From Nitrospira sp. (GTDB taxonomy: Bacteria; Nitrospirota; Nitrospiria; Nitrospirales; Nitrospiraceae), in assembly GCA_031315995.1 (NCBI GenBank), contig JALDRG010000005.1, positions 1 to 64,000 of the forward strand: a stretch of 64,000 bases of DNA. Direction: 5' to 3'. The translations under genes were made by a program, and so were the position numbers. The first letter of the stretch is position 1. Each line of letters starts with the position of its first letter. This document shows positions 51,151 through 60,691 of this stretch, piece after piece. The notes beneath the pieces are model-generated. The model was not told where the DNA came from and did not search any database. It was given only the letters and a program-made list of their open reading frames with translations.

Positions 51151-51405
51151 ATGGCGATGCAGGTCATATCGGTGGTTGGCGCTTTGATGGTGCTCGTGGC
51201 CTATGGCCTCATTCAGGCCGGTACCTGGCGTGAATTGGACGCGGGGTATCTGGCACTGAACATTCTGGGCTCGCTGCTGTTGGGAATCGTCGCTATTGAA
51301 GACCGACGGGTGGGTTTTGTCCTGCTGGAATTCGCGTGGGCAGGTATTGCACTGGTCGGGGTCGCCAGAGCAGTTCGCGCCAGACGGGCCGCACGTAGCC
51401 TCTAA
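51151..51405 (+). CDS. CBU_0592-like small membrane protein
   Basis: An 84-residue protein with three hydrophobic helices; the GALMVLVAYGLIQAGTW start and GYLALNILGSLLLGIVAI middle match the CBU_0592 family of small membrane proteins. The C-terminus is Arg-rich and probably cytoplasmic. The function is unknown. Confidence 0.8.
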   Translation: MAMQVISVVGALMVLVAYGLIQAGTWRELDAGYLALNILGSLLLGIVAIEDRRVGFVLLEFAWAGIALVGVARAVRARRAARSL

Positions 51406-51469
51406 ATCGCTCAGACAGAATAAACATCAGCTCACATCGGGCAGTCTTGTAACGAAGGAGTAAGGAATT

Positions 51470-51952
51470 ATGGCAGGGTTGTTATCAGTAGACGAGATCT
51501 TTGAAAAGGCGAAGGAAGCGGCGGTCGGCGCGACCAATGCCGACGAAAAGGCGCTTCAGATCGATTACGACGCACTGCAAGTCAAGTTTCGGGCGGCTCT
51601 TGGCGATCGTAAGATCGCGCGATGCCATATCAACAAGTTCTTGCCTGAAGGGTACGAGGATCAAGGGCGATTTAACCTGGTGCTCTTGACGGCCGGCCAT
51701 GTGATCTTCGACATCGTCATCGGGGACTCCTATTTTCGCTATGATGTCCTGTCCGTCGGACAGTTGGACAAGGTGCAAGTCATCGACGCCATGTGGGACA
51801 ATCGTGAGAAGCGACGGGAGGAGCCATTCTTAAGCCTCCGGCTGATGCACGCCGAAGAGACCCATTTGTTGCTGGCCTTGGACGATGAAGAGCGGAAGAG
51901 CCTGCTCGGGTTCGCATCAGCCGTGTCGGCCGTGCGAAATCCTGAAAAATAA
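51470..51952 (+). CDS. Hypothetical cytosolic protein
   Basis: A 160-residue soluble protein with ATG after AAGGAGTAAGGAATT. The second half (GRFNLVLLTAGHVIFDIVIG and DKVQVIDAMWDNREKR followed by EETHLLLALDDEERKSLLGF) has the strand pattern of a PH-like or bPH fold. This is a structural guess; no family is recognised. It converges with ygfZ seven bases away. Confidence 0.72.
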   Translation: MAGLLSVDEIFEKAKEAAVGATNADEKALQIDYDALQVKFRAALGDRKIARCHINKFLPEGYEDQGRFNLVLLTAGHVIFDIVIGDSYFRYDVLSVGQLDKVQVIDAMWDNREKRREEPFLSLRLMHAEETHLLLALDDEERKSLLGFASAVSAVRNPEK

Positions 51953-51958
51953 CGCTCG

Positions 51959-53050
51959 TTAGGAGCGAACATAGAAGGGAAGGGCATGGACGATTGCCGG
52001 ATGGCGCGTCCCTGCCACTTCCACTGCCAATGCCGTGTCCGGAGATGAGAAGTCGCGTAACGGAAATCCGAATGCCAGGACGGCGTTGCGTGGCGGCGAA
52101 AAAGCCGCGCTGCTGACCCATCCCACTTCTCGATCCCCGCTGAACAGCTTCGATCCATGAGGCGGGATCGTTTTGCCCTCAATGATCAACCCGACCAGGT
52201 GCCGGCGGACGTTCCCATAGGTATCCATCCGTGCGACGACCTCCTGTCCTGGGTAACAACCCTTCGAGAGGCTGAAGGCCTTTCCTTCCAAGTTAGCTTC
52301 CGGTGGGACGATCTCTTCGTTGAGGTCTGGCCCGGCTTTGGGCAGACCGGCTTCGATCCGCAACAGATCGCGCGCCTGCGTGCCGACGGGCTTGATGTTG
52401 AAGGGCGCGCCCGCAGTCATGAGTTGCGTCCAGGCGGCGTTGAGAGCGTCAATCGGCAGCAAAATTTCGAGATCCTGCTCGCCGGTCTCTTCGGTTCGGG
52501 CGATCATCGCCGGATGTCCGCCGATTGTGACGGGGAGTGTCTGTAAGAGATCCAGGGAACGAACGTCCGTGCCGAATGCCGCCGTGACGACCTCTGCCGA
52601 ATTCGGACCGCTCACCAGCAACAAGCCCCAACTTTCCCCGCAATTGTCCATTTTGGCCTTGGTGCCGTACAACAGAAACTTCCGCAAGGCCTGAAACGTG
52701 ACGTCACCCACCTCGCCCACGTCCTCAATCCACACGGCATCGGCTTGGATATAAGCCCTGAAATAACCGAGCATTTTTCCTTTGTGAGTGAGGAGGCCGG
52801 AGTAGCGACCCTGTCCGGGTTGCAGCGGAAGGATATCGTTGCTGATGACGCTCTGGAGCCATTTGATGCGATCGTCGCCGGTCACACGAATTTTCCCGCG
52901 GTGAGAAAGGTCTGAGAGGCCCACGGCTCCGCGGACGGCGGCATATTCCGCCGCGACATCACCGTAATGGGCCGGCATCGACCAGTCCGCGGCTGCTTCG
53001 AATGTGGCGCCGAGCTGGAGGTGCTGATCCTGAAGTCGAGATTGTTTCAT
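51959..53050 (-). CDS. ygfZ: YgfZ/GcvT-family folate-binding protein
   Basis: A GcvT-like folate-binding protein of 363 residues. The signature KGCYPGQEVVARMDTYG near residue 248 is diagnostic of YgfZ, which supports assembly or repair of certain Fe-S proteins, and separates it from the glycine-cleavage T-protein. Other segments are GLSDLSHRGKIRVTGDDR near 44 and SNDILPLQPGQGRYS near 68. I use the ATG at 53050; another at 53065 is possible. It follows a pseudo-receiver gene by 35 bases. Confidence 0.9.
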   Translation of the reverse strand: MKQSRLQDQHLQLGATFEAAADWSMPAHYGDVAAEYAAVRGAVGLSDLSHRGKIRVTGDDRIKWLQSVISNDILPLQPGQGRYSGLLTHKGKMLGYFRAYIQADAVWIEDVGEVGDVTFQALRKFLLYGTKAKMDNCGESWGLLLVSGPNSAEVVTAAFGTDVRSLDLLQTLPVTIGGHPAMIARTEETGEQDLEILLPIDALNAAWTQLMTAGAPFNIKPVGTQARDLLRIEAGLPKAGPDLNEEIVPPEANLEGKAFSLSKGCYPGQEVVARMDTYGNVRRHLVGLIIEGKTIPPHGSKLFSGDREVGWVSSAAFSPPRNAVLAFGFPLRDFSSPDTALAVEVAGTRHPAIVHALPFYVRS

Positions 53051-53084
53051 GGACTGATCGACCACCCTCTCTGTAGCTCAGCCT

Positions 53085-53468
53085 TCACGGTTGCCTGGAG
53101 GGCTGAGGGTGAATTAGTGCCTCAACGAGATCTTTGGTGCGGGAAGAAAACTCGTTCCGGGACACCACCTTGGTCACGCCGAGTTCCTTCGCGCGTTTCC
53201 ATGTGTCTACTTCTTCGTGATTGGCGAACGCGAGCATGGGAAAGCGTAGCGCCGGATCGGCCTGAAGGGCTTCGAGCGCTTTGAAGGCATCGATCCCGGA
53301 GTCATTCATATTGATGATCATGGCCGCCGGAGCGACCGATGCAGCTTTCTGCAGCACCTCTTCCTGATTGCGGATGCGTTCTAGCGTATACCCCTGCGGG
53401 CGTAAGGCGTCGCGCACCTTGGTGTAAAAGAAAATGTCGGTCACGGCCACTAAGATTGTCGTGCTCAT
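53085..53468 (-). CDS. Degenerate receiver-domain protein
   Basis: A 127-residue CheY-like fold beginning TTILVAVTDIFFYTKVRD. The phosphoacceptor position in MIINMNDSGID is Asn53 rather than Asp, one of the acidic pair is lost, and the conserved Lys is Arg (VVSRNEF). Phosphorylation is therefore unlikely. It sits between a TPR gene and ygfZ on the same strand, 17 bases after the TPR gene. Confidence 0.75.
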   Translation of the reverse strand: MSTTILVAVTDIFFYTKVRDALRPQGYTLERIRNQEEVLQKAASVAPAAMIINMNDSGIDAFKALEALQADPALRFPMLAFANHEEVDTWKRAKELGVTKVVSRNEFSSRTKDLVEALIHPQPSRQP

Positions 53469-53485
53469 CGTCTCCTCTGCCGGGC

Positions 53486-54001
53486 CTAGTTCAGCGAGCT
53501 GATGAGGCGACCCAGGGCTTTTTTGGCCAAGGCATAGTCAGGGTTGAGGGCGAGGGCTTGTTTGTAACAGTCGATGGCCTCGCTCCACTTACCCTGGCGT
53601 TCATAGACCCGGCCCAGGTTCAGATGGGGAAAGGCCGGGCTCTCATACCGTCTAGCCTGCATGGCTTTTTGAAACCAGGGAATCGCCTCGTTCAAATCGC
53701 CCTTTTCGATCAAATATGCGCCGATGTCATTGTAAGGGTTGCCGAATTCAGGATCGCAGGAGATGGCCTTGTGACATTCGTCGATCGCCTCGTCCAGCTT
53801 GCCCATGAAGCTGTAGGTCCAACCGAGAAACGTATAGGCTTCAGCGGTCTGATGCGTTGCGAGCGACAACTTGTAGAGACTGACGGCTTCTTCCAGCTGC
53901 CCCTTCATCTGCTGTTCGTAGGCTTGCTGAAAGAGCTGCCAGGCTTCGCGTTTGTCTTCTTCGCTGCCGTCGCCCTGTATGAGAAAATCTTGTACATCCA
54001 T
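53486..54001 (-). CDS. TPR-repeat protein
   Basis: About 171 residues with four tetratricopeptide units (for example AEAYTFLGWTYSFMGKLDEA, FGNPYNDIGAYLIEKGDLNE and SPAFPHLNLGRVYERQGKWS). It has no signal peptide, so it is probably a cytosolic scaffold. I use ATG 54001 (MDVQDFLIQ); an upstream start at 54046 is possible. It is followed closely by the pseudo-receiver gene, which may encode its partner. Confidence 0.85.
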   Translation of the reverse strand: MDVQDFLIQGDGSEEDKREAWQLFQQAYEQQMKGQLEEAVSLYKLSLATHQTAEAYTFLGWTYSFMGKLDEAIDECHKAISCDPEFGNPYNDIGAYLIEKGDLNEAIPWFQKAMQARRYESPAFPHLNLGRVYERQGKWSEAIDCYKQALALNPDYALAKKALGRLISSLN

Positions 54002-54138
54002 GTGTGTTTCTGAACCTGGTTCCCGGCTGCGTTCTCGGGGGCTCAATCAACTCGACGGACCAACAGGTACGCCTCGTCGACGTCGCTTCCTGCGGCACCG
54101 CCGGAAACCAGTGTGAGAAGCCGCAGGGTAATCGTCGC

Positions 54139-54939
54139 CTATCGCTTCTTGAGTTTACTCTGAATCAACTCCGCGCCATAACGGCCTGACAACAGCATCG
54201 ACCCGAAGGCCGGGCCCATTCGTGGCGTGCCGAACACCGCCGCGACGGCCAATCCGATGACGAAACAGTTGGGGGAGACTTCCCCGGTTCGATCCATGAC
54301 TTCCTCTTCGGAACGCGAGACCCACATCGCGCCATTGCCCGGCACCTGTTGATACAGCCCGCGCTTGTGCAGCAGGTTGACCACCACCGCATCATGCCCG
54401 GTGGCATCGACCACGAGTTTACTCTCCAAGGCGATGGGATCGACATGGATAATATCGTGGCCGGCCATTTCAGCCGTGGTGCTATTGACGACGACCCCTT
54501 CGAGGACGCCTTCGCGGCGCAAGATCAGATCGACCACCCGGGTCAGGTTCATGATCTTCGCGCCGGCGTTGTACGCGGCGGCGATCAGGGCACCAGTCGC
54601 ATGCGGCGGGTCGACCATGTACATGCCGGGGCATTCCTTGATTTGCTTGCAGGGCACGCCCACTTCTTTGAGAATCTTGTGCGCTGGGGCGCAGATGGTG
54701 GCCTTGTTCATCAAGTAACCACCGGACCAAAAGCCTCCGCCGAGCGCAAGACTTTGTTCGACGATGAGCGTCTTGATGCCCATCCTGGCCAAGTCGTGCG
54801 CGCAGATCAAACCCGAGGGACCGGCGCCGACGATGATGACGTCGCTCTCGATCAGTTGATCGAACTCTTTATAGTACTCCCGCGCAATGTGGCGGGTAAT
54901 ATCCCGTTCGCGCAACGGCGCCGGTTTTGGCTTTCCCAT
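54139..54939 (-). CDS. thi4: THI4-type thiazole synthase
   Basis: THI4 builds the thiazole half of thiamine from NAD, glycine and sulfide. The 266-residue protein has the dinucleotide motif VIIVGAGPSGLICAHDLA near residue 35, GGGFWSGGYLMNK near 70 and RMGPAFGSMLLSG near 243. Where yeast THI4 has its sacrificial Cys (CMDP) this protein reads HVDP, so it should be the multi-turnover, sulfide-using type known from archaea. It follows thiC by 140 bases under the same TPP riboswitch. It could be annotated as a ribulose-1,5-bisphosphate synthase-like protein by automatic tools. Confidence 0.93.
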   Translation of the reverse strand: MGKPKPAPLRERDITRHIAREYYKEFDQLIESDVIIVGAGPSGLICAHDLARMGIKTLIVEQSLALGGGFWSGGYLMNKATICAPAHKILKEVGVPCKQIKECPGMYMVDPPHATGALIAAAYNAGAKIMNLTRVVDLILRREGVLEGVVVNSTTAEMAGHDIIHVDPIALESKLVVDATGHDAVVVNLLHKRGLYQQVPGNGAMWVSRSEEEVMDRTGEVSPNCFVIGLAVAAVFGTPRMGPAFGSMLLSGRYGAELIQSKLKKR

Positions 54940-55003
54940 GCACTCTTCTCCCCCAGCGGCTGCTGAACTTGGTTCCCGGCTTTCTGCTCAGCTCTTCCGC
55001 ATC

Positions 55004-55033
55004 CTCAACGTCCCTCTGAGGGTTCGCCTCCGG
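55004..55033. repeat. Dispersed repeat, second copy of the leuA-leader element
   Basis: CTCAACGTCCCTCTGAGGGT continuing to TCGCCTCCGG matches 707-736 at 25 of 30 positions. It lies between thi4 and thiC and contains a small inverted repeat around CCCTCTGAGGG. Confidence 0.55.
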
Positions 55034-55078
55034 AGTGGACGAGTCTATTGTCTCGCCGGGCAACCATGTCGGCCCACG

Positions 55079-57013
<1,935 letters not shown>

Positions 57014-57042
57014 TCATCGAAGGTGAGCGTCTGCCGGCCAAA

Positions 57043-57076
57043 TAAAAAAGCCGCATCCAGCTTGGGTGCGGCTTGA
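57043..57076 (-). terminator. Riboswitch-controlled terminator
   Basis: On the minus strand AAGCCGCA and TGCGGCTT form an eight-base-pair stem with an 11-base loop followed by a run of T. It lies between the TPP aptamer and thiC, so control is at transcription. Confidence 0.85.
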
Positions 57077-57099
57077 AGCGATCACGAAGCCAGTAGATC

Positions 57100-57187
57100 G
57101 GTCGCTTCCCTACGCTGGTATTACCCAGGTCAGGTTGTGAGGGTCGTCCGAATGGGTCGGACTCTCAGCCGTATGGCACCCCTAGCT
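57100..57187 (-). promoter_or_regulatory. TPP riboswitch
   Basis: On the minus strand the conserved TPP (thi-box) parts occur in order: AGGGGTGCC, GGCTGAGA, ACCCT, AACCTGACCTGG, GTAATACCAGCGTAGGGAAG. The aptamer precedes thiC by about 105 bases with a terminator between. Binding of thiamine pyrophosphate should end transcription early. Confidence 0.96.
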
Positions 57188-57239
57188 GTCGAGGATGATC
57201 GTACTCACCTGTCGACGTGAAGTCAATCTTCTGGAAGAC

Positions 57240-57409
57240 CTAGTGGCGGAGGGCCTTCAGGGGCAGTGGGCCAAGTCTGGGCGGATTGTCGTGACGGAGC
57301 GAGGCCGGCCTCGTTAAGCGAGTGCACTAGCCGGAACGTGTGAAACAAGTTGATGTCGGCGAGCGTTCTCGATTTACTGCCGCAGCGTCAGATGATAAAC
57401 GACAAATTG
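57240..57409. other. Intergenic region upstream of the TPP riboswitch
   Basis: About 170 bases before the GNAT remnant. A promoter for thiC must be near here on the minus strand, but I see no convincing -35/-10 pair. Confidence 0.35.
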
Positions 57410-57560
57410 TTAGTCCCGCGTCCACCCTGCTGAACGATAGAGCGCTTGGGTCGCCTCGTTCGTGACCGGGATTGAGGACGAGAGGCGCACGGCGCCGAGT
57501 GAACCGGCGAAGGTTGCGGCAGCGGCTAACAAGGGGCGCCCACGGATTCCGCTCTGTGCA
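57410..57560 (-). pseudogene. GNAT acetyltransferase C-terminal remnant
   Basis: A minus-strand frame ending in TAA at 57410 reads GIRGRPLLAAAATFAGSLG, AVRLSSSIPVTNEATQALY and RSAGWTRD, which is the acetyl-CoA-binding loop and C-terminal end of a GNAT acetyltransferase. Everything upstream is missing; the monooxygenase gene begins there instead. It looks like a relic left by a deletion. Confidence 0.5.
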
Positions 57561-57572
57561 GATCCGTGCCTG

Positions 57573-57854
57573 CTAGAGGATCCCGCGCTCGATCTCCTGC
57601 AGATACAGAAAGTGCGGCGCTTTGACGCCGGCCGCTGTCCTCAGCTCGACCAACTCAGGGGACTCGAAGAATCGACGGGCGTTCTCCAGCGAGGACCAGG
57701 CCGAGAAGTGGACGATGGCGTTGGCATCGGTGTCGTATCGAAGAAGTTGGTAACTGATTTCCCCGGCGCGTTTTCTCCTTTCTGCCGCGCGATCGAAGAC
57801 AACTTTCCACGCAGGGTAGGCTTCGACGTCATGAATGATCAACACGTGAGGCAT
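57573..57854 (-). CDS. Small ABM-type (antibiotic biosynthesis monooxygenase-like) protein
   Basis: A 93-residue dimeric alpha/beta-barrel-type protein: PHVLIIHDVEAYPAWKVVFD at the N-terminus and AWSSLENARRFFESPELVE further on, as in small ABM-like proteins. The ATG at 57854 follows AGGAGTACCT; the longer frame to 58040 is not supported. The substrate is unknown. Confidence 0.82.
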   Translation of the reverse strand: MPHVLIIHDVEAYPAWKVVFDRAAERRKRAGEISYQLLRYDTDANAIVHFSAWSSLENARRFFESPELVELRTAAGVKAPHFLYLQEIERGIL

Positions 57855-58040
57855 AGGTACTCCTGAATGAGTGGCGGGGCCCAGTGGGACGATCGCGTTC
57901 CAATAGACCGACGACTTATAATATTTGTCCTGTGGCTCCCCCCGAGAAGGAGTGGCGTCGCCTCTCGCCGCCGCTCCCATAGCGTAAACCCTTGTTTTGA
58001 CCAGATGGTACGTGGCGGCGCGTTCAGTAATGTGGCTCAT

Positions 58041-58142
58041 TCAGCGACATATCCGCCTTAACATCATCCATGGCATGAGACCAAGCCTGAGTGCTGCGAA
58101 GATGAACGCCGCCACAATGATGATCTGGCCGAGAAACTTCAT
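58041..58142 (-). CDS. Possible small single-helix membrane protein
   Basis: A 33-residue frame reading MKFLGQIIIVAAFIFAALRL then GLMPWMMLRRICR. It has one hydrophobic helix and a positive C-terminus. The ribosome site is weak, so this may be chance. Confidence 0.3.
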   Translation of the reverse strand: MKFLGQIIIVAAFIFAALRLGLMPWMMLRRICR

Positions 58143-58167
58143 GAGGCAATCTCTGCAAGTCGGACAT

Positions 58168-58752
58168 TCATCGAAACGTTGCATTGACGCTTAAGAAAAA
58201 TATGAACACTTGAACCGCGCCGTGGATCTCGGCGGGCAAATCTATTTCGAACGTCCGTTTCCATAGCGCAAAACCGGTCACATCGCGAATGTGGCCAAGT
58301 GGTTGCTCATTCTGGGCCAGATCGAAACGCATCCTCAGCCACCCGCTTCGTTTCACTAGATCGTAGCGTCGATCGTTCACCTCAACTTCCCATCGAGTCT
58401 TTTTTAAGACATACACATTTGCCGACGCCAAGGTCTTGTCCCCATCCATCAAGAGGAATCGCAGATCATTTCCATGCATGGCCCTGTTACTGAGCAGCGC
58501 ATACTCCACTCGGTAGTCTCGCTCCAACCATTGGATTGTTACCCGGTCTTGTAGGCGATGGGGTACAACACTCGACGCCCAGCCGTTTTTGGGAACTGCA
58601 AGGTATGTGGGGAGCGTTAAGATCCCAACCGAGGACCGATTCAGGTCGCACAGTCGATACGTAAATTTCGAGAACCCTTTTTCTGCGAAGATCATGTTGA
58701 AGCCGATCTCACTATTCAGTGAAACGCCTAATCTTTGGGGAAGCCGGTCCAA
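58168..58752 (-). CDS. Hypothetical protein
   Basis: A frame of 194 residues that looks like a beta-rich soluble protein, with segments such as YRLCDLNRSSVGILTLPTYL and WEVEVNDRRYDLVKRSGWLR (tubby/LURP-like strand pattern is possible, low certainty). An internal ATG at 58695 may be the true start. No family is recognised. Confidence 0.6.
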   Translation of the reverse strand: MDRLPQRLGVSLNSEIGFNMIFAEKGFSKFTYRLCDLNRSSVGILTLPTYLAVPKNGWASSVVPHRLQDRVTIQWLERDYRVEYALLSNRAMHGNDLRFLLMDGDKTLASANVYVLKKTRWEVEVNDRRYDLVKRSGWLRMRFDLAQNEQPLGHIRDVTGFALWKRTFEIDLPAEIHGAVQVFIFFLSVNATFR

Positions 58753-58944
58753 TGCATCGGAACGCTACCGCCTGACTAGATCGAAGTCAATGTGCAGGAA
58801 TCCACAGCCACGATAAGGGAGTCGGTCGCTTGTTCAATAGGCAAAAGGGAATGTGCAATGCTCAAGGATCAATGTTGGTTGAATGGAGAAGCAATTTGGC
58901 CACCCGAACCGCCTCGCTAACGGTTCGAGCGCTTGTTTCTTTGG

Positions 58945-59274
58945 CTAGGTTTTGCGTTTGAGCACGTCTGAGAGATGGGCGAAGGGGGTGAAGGTCGAAG
59001 GTTGATCGCGCTTCCGGCGCGGCGGCGGTTCATCCGACCCATCAACTGCTTGATACCGCTGGTGCTCATTGTCGTGACAATAGAGGCAGAGCAACTCCCA
59101 GTTGCTCCCGTCGGGCGGATTGTTGTCATGATTGTGGTCCTTATGGTGGACCGTGAGCTGGCTCAGCTTTTTGCCGTCAAATTCGCGCCCGCAGTGTGCG
59201 CAGATCCACGGAAATAATTTAAGCACGCGTTCTCGGAGATTGTGGTCGCGCTGAGACTGGTTGCTCCGTGTCAT
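58945..59274 (-). CDS. yajD: YajD-like HNH nuclease-domain protein
   Basis: About 109 residues. The zinc-bound HNH core reads WICAHCGREFDGKKLSQLTV, HHKDHNHDNNPPDGSNWELL and CLYCHDNEHQRY, closely like E. coli YajD over its length. An N-terminal helix and a C-terminal FAHL..LK tail are also shared. YajD is an uncharacterised HNH protein; nuclease activity is assumed from the fold. The ATG at 59274 is preferred over 59298. Confidence 0.85.
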   Translation of the reverse strand: MTRSNQSQRDHNLRERVLKLFPWICAHCGREFDGKKLSQLTVHHKDHNHDNNPPDGSNWELLCLYCHDNEHQRYQAVDGSDEPPPRRKRDQPSTFTPFAHLSDVLKRKT

Positions 59275-59298
59275 GCGAGCCTCTGTGGGGAAGGCCAT

Positions 59299-59547
59299 TC
59301 GTCACAAGGATAGTTTACCGCAAGTCTGAAAGGAACGCCCGTTATCGCCGCGCAATGATGCCAGATTGGATGCTGGGTTGTTCGATACGGGACGAAAACG
59401 TCCGGAGCGCCACACGGAGTGACGTGTTAGATTGCAAGACCAGACCCCCTATTGCCGCTAATTCACGCGCCTATTATGCCAGGAGCACCTCAACCTGGCA
59501 CTATCTTCCAGGCAATTACTGGCCTTATTTAGTAATCTCGTTCGCGG
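59299..59547. other. Intergenic region, nothing recognised
   Basis: About 250 bases between the YajD-like gene and the truncated winged-helix gene. No gene, hairpin or promoter could be supported. Confidence 0.4.
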
Positions 59548-59746
59548 TTAGCTGACATAGACCCAGCCGTTCTTTTCTTGTATGCGTCTCAGCACCTTGG
59601 CGCGTGTGAGTCGAAGTAGTGGAGTTGAGAGGCTATTCAAGGCGTAGATGTGACCTTTCTCCTCCAGTTTTTTTTGAACCTCTCCAATTGTTCGCTTTGA
59701 TTTAAATAAGTTTTCGTCCGCGAGATCCTGAAGCAAGATCCGTGGG
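59548..59746 (-). pseudogene. 3' end of a winged-helix protein gene, cut by an IS3 element
   Basis: On the minus strand the frame SPRILLQDLADENLFKSKRT continues through IGEVQKKLEEKGHIYALNSL to GWVYVS. It has the look of a winged-helix C-terminal domain with LSTPLLRLTRAKVLRRI. The upstream part is absent: at 59747 the sequence becomes the left end of an IS3-family element. The missing N-terminal part is not found on the other side of the element, so sequence was lost. Confidence 0.65.
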
Positions 59747-59774
59747 CTGAGCTGCTGCCGGTTTCAAAGACACC
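59747..59774 (+). repeat. IS3-family element, left inverted repeat
   Basis: CTGAGCTGCTGCCGGTTTC plus AAAGACACC. It matches the reverse complement of 62428-62455 at 24 of 28 positions. The element itself probably starts at TG (59748) and ends at CA (62454). Confidence 0.85.
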
Positions 59775-59808
59775 GAGTTAGGTGTATGGATGAAACTGGA
59801 GGTGGCTC

Positions 59809-60099
59809 ATGGAGCGACGGAAGTGTACGCGAGAATTCAAGCTGGAGGCGGTGAAGTTGATCACCGAACGGGGGGTGTCGGTGGTGCAAGCTGCGCGCGA
59901 TTTGAGCGTGCATGGGTCCGTGCTACGTCGATGGGTGCAGGAGTGTGCCGTGGATCCGCAGCAGGCCTTTCCAGGTCAGGGGCAGATGAGGCCCGAGCAG
60001 GGCGAGATTGAGCGGCTCCGCCGTGAAGTCTTTAAGCTGAAGGCCGAGCGAGACATTCTAAAAAAAGCCGCGGCCTACTTCGCGAAGGAGTCGCTGTGA
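59809..60099 (+). CDS. IS3-family transposase OrfA
   Basis: A 96-residue OrfA with a helix-turn-helix (EFKLEAVKLITERGVSVVQA then ARDLSVHGSVLRRWVQE) and a leucine-zipper coiled coil (EIERLRREVFKLKAERDILK) ending KKAAAYFAKESL, the usual IS3 end. It is intact. In active elements, frameshifting joins OrfA to OrfB near an A-rich run; AAAAAA at 60061-60066 lies in the right area. Confidence 0.92.
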   Translation: MERRKCTREFKLEAVKLITERGVSVVQAARDLSVHGSVLRRWVQECAVDPQQAFPGQGQMRPEQGEIERLRREVFKLKAERDILKKAAAYFAKESL

Positions 60100-60691
60100 A
60101 GTGCGGCTTCATCGTGAAGCACCGGAGGAGAGTTGGCCGGCGGCGTGGTTATGCGAGGCGCTCGGTGTCTCGCGGGGTGGGTTCTATGCATGGCTGACGC
60201 GGCCACGCAGCCCGCGCGCGCCGCGCCGCGACGTTGGGCGCCAAGATCCGGACGAGTTTTCTGCAGAGCGACCGGACCTACGGCGCACGGCGCGTGTGGC
60301 ACGACCTGCTGGCTGAGGGAGAAACGTGCGGCTTGCATCGAATCGAGCGACTAATGCGGCGGCACGCCTTGCGCGCGCGGCCCAGGCGGCGTCGGGTGCC
60401 AGCCGATGCCGGCTCGGAGTCGTCGGGCGCCGTCTCGCCGAATGTGCTCAATGGCCAGTTTGGCGCCCTGGCGCCGAACCGGAAATGGGTGGCGGACTTC
60501 ACCTATCTCTGCACCAGCGAGGGCTGGCTGTCTGTGGCGGCGGTCGTCGATCTGTTCTCGCGCCGTGTCGTCGGCTGGTCGATGAGTGCAACGATGACGG
60601 CGCAACTGGTGACGGATGCGTTGGTGATGGCGATCTGGCGGAGAGGCACGCCCAGGACCGTGCCGCCTATTCTGACTCGCGCCTCCTCGGC
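60096..60691 (+). pseudogene. IS3-family transposase OrfB, N-terminal part (frameshifted, interrupted)
   Basis: The OrfB start (KCGFIVKHR) is in one frame. The next part (WPAAWLCEALGVSRGGFYAW, 60131-60190) is in another. From about 60234 the frame returns with AKIRTSFLQSDRTYGARRVW and WVADFTYLCTSEGWLSVAAV, the DDE domain with its first Asp. At 60692 an IS30-family element interrupts it. The C-terminal part resumes at 62146. Confidence 0.85.

Noticed and set aside
57462..57866. Plus-strand frame opposite the ABM-like protein and the GNAT relic
   Set aside because: Both minus-strand readings carry recognisable family sequence, while this one does not.
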